DNA of 64,000 nucleotides from contig DCPU01000025.1 in NCBI GenBank assembly GCA_002323245.1, positions 62,001-126,000 on the forward strand, read 5' to 3'. Below the pieces are notes generated by a model. That model was not told the origin of the DNA, made no database searches, and saw nothing but the letters and a program-made list of their open reading frames with translations. Shown piece by piece: positions 8,106 through 15,607 of this stretch. Each line of letters starts with the position of its first letter. Positions within the stretch are counted from its first letter, which is position 1. A program made the translations under genes and the position numbers. The stretch comes from Mariprofundus sp. UBA1536. GTDB taxonomy: Bacteria; Pseudomonadota; Zetaproteobacteria; Mariprofundales; Mariprofundaceae.

Positions 8106-9161
8106 ATGAAAATACTCAAAATGATTAGTATCTACACAGGTGCCTTTGCGCTTTCTGTGATTGCTTTTGCGGCGGGGGCTTCCCCGGCTTATGCATTCGC
8201 GCCATTGGAGCTTGATGTGGCTCTTGATGCGCTGGCCATCGCCGGTGCGGGCATCATGATTAATGCCGCGACGCTGCAAGCAGCGCAAACATCATTCAAA
8301 ACCTTATTTCAGGGCGCGTTTGATAAAGTTGTGCAAACATTCACTGTTATCGCCATGAAGGTGCCGAGCAACACATCAGCCAACGATTACAAGTGGCTTG
8401 GGCAATTGCCAGGTATCCGAAAATGGCTAGGCGACAAGGTTGTTCATAATCTCATGGCGCATGGCTACTTCCTGCGCAATGAAGACTTTGAATTGACGGT
8501 GGGTGTCGACCGCAATGACTTTAGTGATGATCAGTTGGGAGTTTACAATCCATTGATGGCCAACCTTGGTGATGCAGGGGCGCGCCATCCGGATGAACTG
8601 GTATGGCCAGCATTGATTGCAGGTTTCACCACTGGCAAAAGCTTTGATGGTGTACCATTTTTCAGCGTGAATCATCCTGTAAACGGGGTGGATAACAGTG
8701 ATGGTACCTATGCCAACCGACCTGCCACCCTGGGCAGTGGGGAGCCCTGGTTTCTGGTAGATGATTCCCGCCCGGTTCAACCCATCATTTTTCAGGAGCG
8801 TGAACCTTACCACTTTGTAAGTGCAACTGACCCTGAATCTCCCAATGTATTCATGCAAAAGAAATTTATGTACGGCGTCGAAGCGCGTGTAGCTGTTGGG
8901 TATGGTTTGCCTCAATTGGTTTACGGATCTCGCCAGGCGCTTAATGGCAGCACATACAAAGCAGCGCGCTTAGCGTTGTCCGGGCTCAAGCGCGTCGACG
9001 GTACGCCACTTGGTGTTAAAGGTATGAAGCTGATTGTTGGTGAGGGTAATTTCGAAGCCGCAAACATCTTACTTACCAACGATCGAGATGCATCTGGTGC
9101 AACCAACACATGGAAAGGTACAGCCAAGCTTGCATTGATCGATCATTTAACCGGTCAATAG
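8106..9161 (+). CDS. Mu-like major capsid protein (gpT) with signal-like N-terminal extension
   Basis: Residues 51 onward match the Mu gpT family: MINAATLQAAQTSFK at the start, then NDYKWLGQLPGIRKWLGDK, NEDFELTVGV, HPDELVWPALIAGF, FFSVNHPV and a C-terminal GMKLIVGEGNFEAANILL. gpT forms the icosahedral shell. The unusual part is residues 1-50: a basic start, a hydrophobic stretch (TGAFALSVIAFAAG) and an AYA-F site that looks like a Sec signal peptide, then a second Ala-rich stretch. ATG 8106 has a good ribosome site (CCGGAGAACG) whereas the family-typical start at 8256 does not. Either the capsid protein is made with a removable leader or a small membrane gene has become fused to gpT. Confidence 0.88.
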   Translation: MKILKMISIYTGAFALSVIAFAAGASPAYAFAPLELDVALDALAIAGAGIMINAATLQAAQTSFKTLFQGAFDKVVQTFTVIAMKVPSNTSANDYKWLGQLPGIRKWLGDKVVHNLMAHGYFLRNEDFELTVGVDRNDFSDDQLGVYNPLMANLGDAGARHPDELVWPALIAGFTTGKSFDGVPFFSVNHPVNGVDNSDGTYANRPATLGSGEPWFLVDDSRPVQPIIFQEREPYHFVSATDPESPNVFMQKKFMYGVEARVAVGYGLPQLVYGSRQALNGSTYKAARLALSGLKRVDGTPLGVKGMKLIVGEGNFEAANILLTNDRDASGATNTWKGTAKLALIDHLTGQ

Positions 9162-9173
9162 GGGGGGTGAATC

Positions 9174-9539
9174 ATGGCAAAAATTAAGGTTTTTATTGCA
9201 CCATCGAATGGTTTGTCACTCCCTGAGCTTGGTCACTTCAGACACGGTGAGCATGAGCTGGAGCTGACATCAGCGCAGGTAGCACAGCTTGAATCAGATG
9301 ATGCTGAAGGCGTATCTATCGTGAAATCTGGATCTCAGGCACCATCATCTGAGGCTATCAGGCCTGTAAGCGATGTGGATTTGAGTGCAGCGATTGTGGC
9401 AGCAGTGGCCCAGTTAGATCAAACGAATGCAGCACTATGGACACAAGCTGCAGGTGTGCCGACTACAGCAGCGCTATCAAACGCTCTGGGATATCCCGTA
9501 ACTGCTTCAGAGCGTGATGCCGCATTGTTAGCAGTCTAA
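9174..9539 (+). CDS. Mu gp35-like small head protein (HI1506-related)
   Basis: 121 residues. The N-terminal part has short beta segments with a GHFRHGEHELELTSAQVAQLESDDAEGVSIV block, which resembles the small protein following gpT in Mu-like phages (gp35/HI1506 type). The C-terminal half is Ala-rich and helical. It is 12 bases after gpT and just before a strong terminator, so it closes the head operon. A role in head completion is inferred from position; no enzymatic motif is seen. Confidence 0.6.
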   Translation: MAKIKVFIAPSNGLSLPELGHFRHGEHELELTSAQVAQLESDDAEGVSIVKSGSQAPSSEAIRPVSDVDLSAAIVAAVAQLDQTNAALWTQAAGVPTTAALSNALGYPVTASERDAALLAV

Positions 9540-9563
9540 GAAACGAAGCAAAATGAGCTGAGT

Positions 9564-9595
9564 AAAAGGGGCGGGGCTCGCTTCGCCCCTTTTTT
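9564..9595 (+). terminator. Strong intrinsic terminator closing the head operon
   Basis: AAAAGGGGCG pairs with CGCCCCTTTT around a ten-base loop and continues into a T run (T6). It lies 25 bases after the gp35-like gene and 31 bases before the DUF1320 gene. In Mu a transcription boundary also separates head genes from the connector and tail genes, so partial read-through or a new promoter must serve the downstream block. Confidence 0.85.
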
Positions 9596-9625
9596 ACCAG
9601 CAGTCTTTTAAGGAGAATCAACGCG

Positions 9626-10054
9626 ATGCCGTATGCAACTTATGCTGATCTTATTGATGCGCACGACGAACAATATATCATCCAGCTCTCCGATGATAAC
9701 AAAGACGGTATCGCCGACCCCGCTGTCATCGCCAAAGCCATTGCATCTGCTGATGCCGATATCAATGCCCGAATTTCTAACCGCTTCGCTGTGCCGCTTA
9801 ATCCGGTGCCTGCGCTTGCTACCAGCTTGTCATCACTCCTGGCTATCGGCATTTTATACAGCCGCCGAGGCATGGATAAACCCGACGCAGTCAAAGAAGA
9901 TGTGAAGGCTGCCCACGCGCTACTTGATCGCATTGGCGAGGGGAAAGCGAATTGGGGCGAAGCTTCCTCACCAACAGCCGATTCAACATCGTTGGATGTG
10001 CGCATGACAAGCCAGACACGTGTGTTTGATCGCACGAGCTTGAAGGGCTTCTGA
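9626..10054 (+). CDS. Head-tail connector, DUF1320 family (Mu gp36)
   Basis: 142 residues that match DUF1320: MPYATYADLIDAHDEQYIIQLS at the start (shown by ATYADLI and the following helix), then AIASADADINARISNRFAVPL, LATSLSSLLAIGILYSRR, and the KPDAVKEDVKAAHALLDRIG helix. These proteins adopt the gp6/gp36-type adaptor fold that sits below the portal ring. AAGGAGAA precedes the ATG by about nine bases. Its stop overlaps the next start (TGATG), so the two connector genes are coupled. Confidence 0.9.
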   Translation: MPYATYADLIDAHDEQYIIQLSDDNKDGIADPAVIAKAIASADADINARISNRFAVPLNPVPALATSLSSLLAIGILYSRRGMDKPDAVKEDVKAAHALLDRIGEGKANWGEASSPTADSTSLDVRMTSQTRVFDRTSLKGF

Positions 10055-10494
10055 TGAGCATTGAGATTTTACAAATCACCGACGTAGTGGCGCGCTTAAA
10101 AGCAAACGTGCCAGGGTTGGTTGCAGTTGAGGGCGCAGCCGAATTGGGCAGTGCAATGAAGCAAGGTGTGCGCCAGATGCCGACAGCGTTTGTGATGCCG
10201 TTGGCTGAAGATGCACGCACCAGCACATCGAGCACACAAGTGATTACCCAGAAAATCATCAGTCATTTCGCAGTGGTGTGTGCGGTCAAAGATGTATCAG
10301 ATCAACATGGCGAAAAAGCCATTGCAGAGAGCTTGCGCAACATTCGCCTGGCATCAATGACAGCGCTGGTCGGCTGGGCGCCAAACGCCGCTTTCGATCT
10401 ATGTCAATTCGAAGGCGGGTCATTGTTTCATGTGGCCAATAGCGCGGTATTTTGGCGCGATAAATTTGCAACAACACATACCAACGAATCGTAA
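10054..10494 (+). CDS. Phage tail terminator/gp37-like protein
   Basis: 146 residues with the size and order of the Mu gp37-type protein that joins the connector to the tail tube. The stretch GVRQMPTAFVMPLAEDA followed by VITQKIISHFAVVCAVKD gives the paired beta strands of tail terminator proteins, and helices with ALVGWAPNAAFDLCQFEGG follow. It overlaps the DUF1320 stop by one base. The assignment rests mainly on the Mu-like gene order and general fold pattern; no catalytic motif is expected. Confidence 0.68.
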   Translation: MSIEILQITDVVARLKANVPGLVAVEGAAELGSAMKQGVRQMPTAFVMPLAEDARTSTSSTQVITQKIISHFAVVCAVKDVSDQHGEKAIAESLRNIRLASMTALVGWAPNAAFDLCQFEGGSLFHVANSAVFWRDKFATTHTNES

Positions 10495-10504
10495 GGAGAG
10501 CATC

Positions 10505-10660
10505 ATGGGAAGACTTGGCGGAAGCTATGAAATTGATGAAAAGGGCCAAAAAATCAAATTGGAGCACACCAAAGCGGCGCCCCATGTCAGTGATAAAACC
10601 ACCCGATTAGAAGAGGAGGCGGTGGCCGCAAGTCAAGCCCCCGCTGCCAAAAAGAAGTAA
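10505..10660 (+). CDS. Small phage protein of unknown function
   Basis: 51 residues, short, strongly charged (Lys/Glu rich) and without a membrane segment, with a Lys-Lys-Lys end. ATG 10505 follows AAGGAGAG by five to six bases. It occupies the position between tail terminator and tail tube where transposable siphophages encode a small linker protein. No family is recognised. It ends nine bases before the tail tube gene, in the same operon. Confidence 0.6.
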   Translation: MGRLGGSYEIDEKGQKIKLEHTKAAPHVSDKTTRLEEEAVAASQAPAAKKK

Positions 10661-10669
10661 AAGGAGCTT

Positions 10670-11623
10670 ATGATGTTTAAAGCAAAACGAATGGGAATCG
10701 CGGTTGCGGTCGAAACGATGTACGGCAGCGATAAGCTACCAACAGCTGCCCTCAACGCCATGTTGGTCGAAAATGTAAAGCTGGGCGCCCTGGATGGCGA
10801 CGAAATCGAACGCCCGCACGTTCGCCCTGGCAGCTCTGGCGCATTTTTCAAAACATTGATCAACAAGCGGGTCACGCTTAGTTTTGACGTGCGCCTTCGT
10901 GGTGCGGGCGCAGCGGGCGGCATGCCGGCTATCGACCCGATCATGCGTGCGATTGGATTTGCCGGGTTCACGGTAGCCAGTACCCATCGTCAATATAAGC
11001 TGGTTTCTGATGGTGAAGAAAGCGCTACGGTCTATCTCTTTCGGGGCGGCGCGACAGCGGGCATTCGTCATCGATTGCTTGGTGTGCGCGGCGCGTGGAA
11101 GTTTACTGTTTCCGGAAAAAGTGATGGTATCTTAAGTGTGTCACTCATTGGTTTATATACAGACCCAACATCACACCCAATGCCAGCTGACTTTAATTTC
11201 ACGGGTTTTACCGCTGTGCCGATTCCGCCTGTCAACAAACAAAACACTACATTCACCTTGGGTGGTTATGCTGCCATTCTGGAGAAGCTGGATATCGATA
11301 GTGGCATCAAAGCTGTGCATCGTCCACTGGTGAACTATGAATCGGTGGACATCACCGAGCGCGCAATCACAGGCTCCATTACCATCCAGGAACCAACGCT
11401 GGCCACCAAAGATTTCTTTTCCTCTGCTTATGGCGACCCCGAAGTTCTGGTCTTTGAAAACGGCTTATCCGCAGGGCAAATCATCCGTATCGATGGTCCC
11501 CGCGTGCAGCGCTTAAAGCCTGAGCTTGGTGAGTCTGAGGGTATTGCCAACTTAACCATTCCACTGGTGTTCTTGCCTTCTGACGGCGGCGATGACAACG
11601 ACCTGAAATTCACATTCAAATAA
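10670..11623 (+). CDS. Major tail tube protein, siphovirus-type
   Basis: 317 residues of predicted beta structure. Features fitting a tail tube protein: MGIAVAVETMYG at the start, an FFKTLINKRVTLSFDVRL strand pair, DPIMRAIGFAGFTV, a YKLVSDGEESATVYLF block and GIRHRLLGVRGAWKFTV, which is typical of the tube domains in B3/D3112-type transposable siphophages. The C-terminal third (from about residue 215) looks like a second Ig-like or tube domain. AAGGAGCTT precedes ATG 10670. No tail sheath gene accompanies it, so the tail is predicted to be flexible and non-contractile. Confidence 0.8.
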   Translation: MMFKAKRMGIAVAVETMYGSDKLPTAALNAMLVENVKLGALDGDEIERPHVRPGSSGAFFKTLINKRVTLSFDVRLRGAGAAGGMPAIDPIMRAIGFAGFTVASTHRQYKLVSDGEESATVYLFRGGATAGIRHRLLGVRGAWKFTVSGKSDGILSVSLIGLYTDPTSHPMPADFNFTGFTAVPIPPVNKQNTTFTLGGYAAILEKLDIDSGIKAVHRPLVNYESVDITERAITGSITIQEPTLATKDFFSSAYGDPEVLVFENGLSAGQIIRIDGPRVQRLKPELGESEGIANLTIPLVFLPSDGGDDNDLKFTFK

Positions 11624-11641
11624 GAAATAAGGAGATAAATC

Positions 11642-12333
11642 ATGGCGTTTGTATTGCAAAAAGAACGAAAAGTTTGGTGGCCAGTCATCATTCGTGTGCC
11701 TGTCGATGACGGTAATGTTGAAGAGCATAAGATCAGGTTGCTCTTCCACATTGAGTCGCGTAAAAAATGGGCTGAAACCGATCTGGTATCGGACATCCTG
11801 AACCGTGTGGTCATCGATTGGGATCTGGTCAATGATGTAAATGGTGATGCAGTCGCGTTTAGCAAAAAGAACTTCGCGTTGCTTTGTGAAGATGAGCGCG
11901 CCGAAATGGCGATTTGGAAGACCTATGATGAACAGGTCATCGCCGGGGCACCCGCAAAAAACTAAAAGACGCCGCAAAATATTGGGTGAACCCACGTCAT
12001 AGCGGCGGTGACGACACAGTGATTGAAGATTTGGAAAGCATGGGGGCGCCTGCTGATGTGATTGCTCAATACCGGCAGGAGCAAACGCAGGAGCACGATT
12101 TCGAGGTGTTCCCAGAAAACTGGGAGGCGCTACTTATCTTTCTTGATGCTTCTACCCAATGGCGCTATCGCCTGATGGCAACAAACATGGGGTTTATAAG
12201 CGAGAGAACAGGGCTTGATTATACCGCGCTGGAAGCAGTGATGCGGTTGCGTCGAGCCAAAGATAAGGCGGATGCCTTTGATCGTATCCGCACGTTGGAA
12301 TCAGCAGCCTTGGAGGCTTGGCACAAATCATGA
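11642..12333 (+). CDS. Tail assembly chaperones (G-like, 107 aa, and GT-like, about 230 aa, by -1 frameshift)
   Basis: The first frame, 11642-11965, encodes a 107-residue protein. At its end the sequence A AAA AAC lies exactly in the zero frame (11956-11962), followed at once by the stop TAA. A -1 slip there continues into the frame 11962-12333, giving LKDAAKYWVNPRHSGG and a DUF1799-like domain (ENWEALLIFLDASTQW, then GLDYTALEAVM). That second frame otherwise has only a GTG at 11986 without a good ribosome site. This is the arrangement of lambda G/GT-type chaperones, which bind the tape measure protein before tube polymerisation. The tape measure start overlaps the stop of the second frame (ATGA). 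Confidence 0.82.
11956..11962 (+). other. Programmed -1 ribosomal frameshift site
   Basis: AAAAAAC in frame as A AAA AAC, one of the most efficient bacterial slippery heptamers, placed immediately before the zero-frame stop of the tail chaperone. The -1 frame is open from here to 12333. No strong stem-loop was worked out downstream. Confidence 0.8.
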
Positions 12334-15074
12334 GCAATGGCAAAGACATAAAAGTTGGGATTACCTTTTCAGGTGATGGCTCTGGTCTTCGCGGTGAAAT
12401 CAAGACCAGCGCTGCTGATTTTGATAAGCTCACAGGCTCAGCTTCAGGCGCTGGTGAAGCTGCCAAGCAATCATTCAGGAAGATGTCGCTTGCCCAGGCT
12501 GATTACGCAAAGAAAACAGCAGCATTCAAAGCCCTGGACATTCGCAGTACCCAAGATATCAACCGTGAGATAAAACTTGTCCAGGCATCTTACAAGCGTC
12601 TGGCAGTTTCGGGGACTACATCAGCTTCCGACTTGGCGCGAGCATCACAGGCGGCAAGGAACAGAGTTGCCGAGCTGAGCCATGAAATAAAAAGCGCCGG
12701 CCAAGCTACATCGTCCCTTGGTGGTAGCGTGGCCAGGCTCGTCTCAGTTGGTGTGGTCTTTTATGGGATCAAGCAAGGCATCAATACGGCGGAAGCTGCT
12801 GTGATACGCAGCCAATCTGCCATTTTAGGGCTCGCATCAATTGCAAAACATACAGGTGCAGATATCGAAGGCAGCTTGGTTGCCTCACTCAAGCTGTCTT
12901 CTGATGGCATGATGACTAATGCAGAATCTGCAAAGGCATTACAAAATCTACTCAGTAGAGGCTTTAGTCTTCAAGAATCAACAGAGCTCATCAATCGCTT
13001 TCGCGATTCAGCAGCGTTTGGCCGCCAGGCGTCATTAACGTTTGGCGAGGCGATTGTATCTGCTACAGAAGGTATCAAACATGAAAACAGCATACTGGTT
13101 GATAATGCCGGCGTAACCAAAAACGTATCTGTGATGTGGAAAGAATATGCTGCACAAATCGGCATATCTGTTCATGACCTCACCATCGCCCAAAAACGAC
13201 AAGCGGAATACAATGGCATCATTCGCGAAACAGCAGTGCAATTGGGCAACGCTGAAAAGGCATCCAACGGCTTGCAAGGCGCACAAGCACGCGCCAATAA
13301 AGCCACTGAAGATGCTGCGAGTGCATTTGGTAAGGCACTAACACCAGCGTTGACAGCTTATTATGATATCTCAACTAAAACGATAGGCGCTGTTGGCTCA
13401 ATGTCCAATTTTCTGCCAGAGCTGGCATTCGGCGCAGCTGCCATCACCACCCGATTTGTAGCTGGAAGGGCCGCCGCATTAGGTTACGCGGGCGCTTTGG
13501 ATGTAGCAAAAGCTTCAGCTGCAGGTTTATTGAGAACCCTCGTTCCGTCGGCGTCTGCTCTTGTAGTATTTGAGGCGGGCAAGATTGGCCTGGAAGCGTA
13601 TGCGGCAGGTCAAAATGCCGCCGCTGCATCAGCACGAAGCCATGCCACATCGATGAAGATGTTTAACGAGGTCTTGCGCCCAGCCAAAGCAGAACTGGCT
13701 TCTTTAGGTCTAAGCATGGATGAGTTTGCGGGCAAAATGACCGCTGATGAATTTGATGCGAAGGTCTTGAAGTTTTTGGCTGCGCTGAAGAAGCTTCGCA
13801 GAGCTAAAGTAACTCCAGAATCAGCCAATGATAAACCCGCATCACAAGAATCGCCCGAAGTAAAACCGCTTGACCCCGCCTTGGCTAAGAAATCCCTGGA
13901 TGATGCCAGAGCATTAACCAACGATCTGACCACTGCGTTTGACGATGCGTTTACAAAAACCAGCAATAAATATTCTGAAACCTGGCAAAAGCTTGTAGAT
14001 ACGCACGGCGAAGGCTCTGCGGAAGTTCAAGCGCTGGAATCAGCGTATCAATCTTGGCTTGATACCACCTGGGACAATCAACTCATGGTTGCCAAATCGG
14101 CCAGCGATAAGGTGGTGGGCTTACAGGCAGCGAAGTATGCCAGAATAAACCAGGCCGCTGCTGAAAATGCAGCAACGGATGAAGGCCGCGCCTTGATGCG
14201 CCTTGATGCTGATTTGAGGGCGATGGAGGATGAACGTCAGCGTCTTATCGATCAGCATAATTGGACGAATACGCTTGAACAATTCTATGCCGACGCAAGA
14301 ATCAGCCGGGCGCAAGCCACTGCAGATCAGCTTGGCGTCATTGCGGATGAAGAATCGGCCCGCGCATTAGAGGGATTAGAGGGGCTTGTTGCGGCTGAAA
14401 CCGCAGCCTACTCTTTCAAAGGTCAGCTCAGCCAGGCGTTCAGCAAGAATCAAAAAGTAGATCAAAAGGCCATGCTTGGTAACATCCAAGCCTTCTCTAA
14501 GGCGTCAGTAGATTGGGAAAAATGGTCAGGGCAACAAAAATTAGGTTTTTCAGCCGCAACTTTCGGAGCGCTATCTGGCTTGATGTCCAGCGAAAACCGT
14601 AAGCTCTTTGAAGCGGGTAAGTTTGCCGCCCACTCAGAAAATGTGATCCATACTGCGCTTGGCGCCACTAAAGCAATCTCTACACTTGGCCCAATCGCTG
14701 GCCCGGTTGCAGCCACAGCCATCACCTTAGCTGGTATGGCCAACACACAAGTGATCGACGCTCAACAATTCAATGGCGGCAGTGGCGCAGTATCTGTGCC
14801 CACCATCTCAGCAGGTGGCGGTTCTGGAGAGGCCCAAGCCACAGTTGCCGTTAATCCAGGCACAGGCCTGCCGATTCGTGAGCAGGCTCCGCAGCCATTG
14901 GTGCAATACTTCGACTTTAGCAATTCAGTCGTACCTCAGCAACTACTTGACCAGTATGGGCCAGACTGGATGGCCAATGGCGGCATGGATGCGTTTAAGC
15001 GCGCAGTAATCAACAATGATGCTATCCCATTCCCACCCGATAGTGCTCAGGCACAAGTATTGAGGGCAGCGTAA
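12330..15074 (+). CDS. Tail tape measure protein
   Basis: 914 residues, the largest helical protein of the block, whose length sets the tail length. ATG 12330 overlaps the chaperone stop; GGAGG lies 13 bases upstream. The N-terminal 150 residues are a coiled, Ala/Ser-rich helix, followed by a hydrophobic stretch (VARLVSVGVVFYGIKQGI) and the region AIVSATEGIKHENSILVDNAGV with YAAQIGISVHDLTIAQKRQAEYN, which is typical of siphovirus tape measures. Residues 360-420 and 720-790 have further hydrophobic segments that may insert in the host membrane. Residues 500-700 are predicted coiled coil. The glycine-rich linker near 825-840 joins a C-terminal tip segment. Confidence 0.9.
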   Translation: MSNGKDIKVGITFSGDGSGLRGEIKTSAADFDKLTGSASGAGEAAKQSFRKMSLAQADYAKKTAAFKALDIRSTQDINREIKLVQASYKRLAVSGTTSASDLARASQAARNRVAELSHEIKSAGQATSSLGGSVARLVSVGVVFYGIKQGINTAEAAVIRSQSAILGLASIAKHTGADIEGSLVASLKLSSDGMMTNAESAKALQNLLSRGFSLQESTELINRFRDSAAFGRQASLTFGEAIVSATEGIKHENSILVDNAGVTKNVSVMWKEYAAQIGISVHDLTIAQKRQAEYNGIIRETAVQLGNAEKASNGLQGAQARANKATEDAASAFGKALTPALTAYYDISTKTIGAVGSMSNFLPELAFGAAAITTRFVAGRAAALGYAGALDVAKASAAGLLRTLVPSASALVVFEAGKIGLEAYAAGQNAAAASARSHATSMKMFNEVLRPAKAELASLGLSMDEFAGKMTADEFDAKVLKFLAALKKLRRAKVTPESANDKPASQESPEVKPLDPALAKKSLDDARALTNDLTTAFDDAFTKTSNKYSETWQKLVDTHGEGSAEVQALESAYQSWLDTTWDNQLMVAKSASDKVVGLQAAKYARINQAAAENAATDEGRALMRLDADLRAMEDERQRLIDQHNWTNTLEQFYADARISRAQATADQLGVIADEESARALEGLEGLVAAETAAYSFKGQLSQAFSKNQKVDQKAMLGNIQAFSKASVDWEKWSGQQKLGFSAATFGALSGLMSSENRKLFEAGKFAAHSENVIHTALGATKAISTLGPIAGPVAATAITLAGMANTQVIDAQQFNGGSGAVSVPTISAGGGSGEAQATVAVNPGTGLPIREQAPQPLVQYFDFSNSVVPQQLLDQYGPDWMANGGMDAFKRAVINNDAIPFPPDSAQAQVLRAA

Positions 15075-15607
15075 TGTTTGGGCTTATTCGATATATCAAC
15101 AAAGTGCCGCAAGCCATTCGCTCGCCATATGATGGCATCGATTTCTATAAAGATTTGGCCACGGCTGACTCACCATTGGTGCCTACCGGTAGTGCTATCG
15201 ATATCTATTTGGATATGGGCTACCAGAGCAAAGACCGCGTGCGTGATGACAACCGCGCGGTCAACCGCACCCCATCGGAATTTACCCAGGTGATTAGTCT
15301 CGGGCTCAGCGAAGGTGAGCGGATTACATTGCAAGGCATTGCGCGCCGACGTGACCCAAACTTTTCCAACGATTATGAAGTATTTAGGGCGCTGAACAAT
15401 CACCTTTCACGAGCGGGTGTGGTCCAATGGTATGAAGATTACGATGATGATCCTGATAACTTTCAGATGATGATTGCCAAGCGCATTTACCCTGAAAAAC
15501 GGTTGAAAAAACAAGAGATGTTTGATTTTACCTACGAACTTTGGCCGCTTGCTGCTGGTCAGGTTGCGCGCAATGTACCGGCGATCACAGCGCCAGGTGA
15601 CCTCTGA
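15074..15607 (+). CDS. Phage tail tip-associated protein
   Basis: 177 residues between tape measure and large tail-tip gene, the usual place of a distal tail protein in siphophages. Predicted mixed alpha/beta: GSAIDIYLDMGYQSKDRVR, SEFTQVISLGLSEGERIT and the acidic EDYDDDPDNFQMMIAKRIYP loop are visible. No family was confidently matched. Starts at ATG 15074, whose A is the last base of the tape measure stop, and ends overlapping the next start (TGATG), so it is translated in a coupled run. Confidence 0.62.
   Translation: MFGLIRYINKVPQAIRSPYDGIDFYKDLATADSPLVPTGSAIDIYLDMGYQSKDRVRDDNRAVNRTPSEFTQVISLGLSEGERITLQGIARRRDPNFSNDYEVFRALNNHLSRAGVVQWYEDYDDDPDNFQMMIAKRIYPEKRLKKQEMFDFTYELWPLAAGQVARNVPAITAPGDL

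Noticed and set aside
8427..8915. 162-residue minus-strand frame in the capsid gene
   Set aside because: It is antisense to the well-supported gpT frame and shows no family features.
9640..10035. Minus-strand frame opposite DUF1320
   Set aside because: It is a shadow of the DUF1320 gene with no independent start signal.
11986..12333. Independent gene from GTG 11986
   Set aside because: The position has no ribosome site and the frame is already open upstream from the slippery site; it is better explained as the -1 frameshift continuation.
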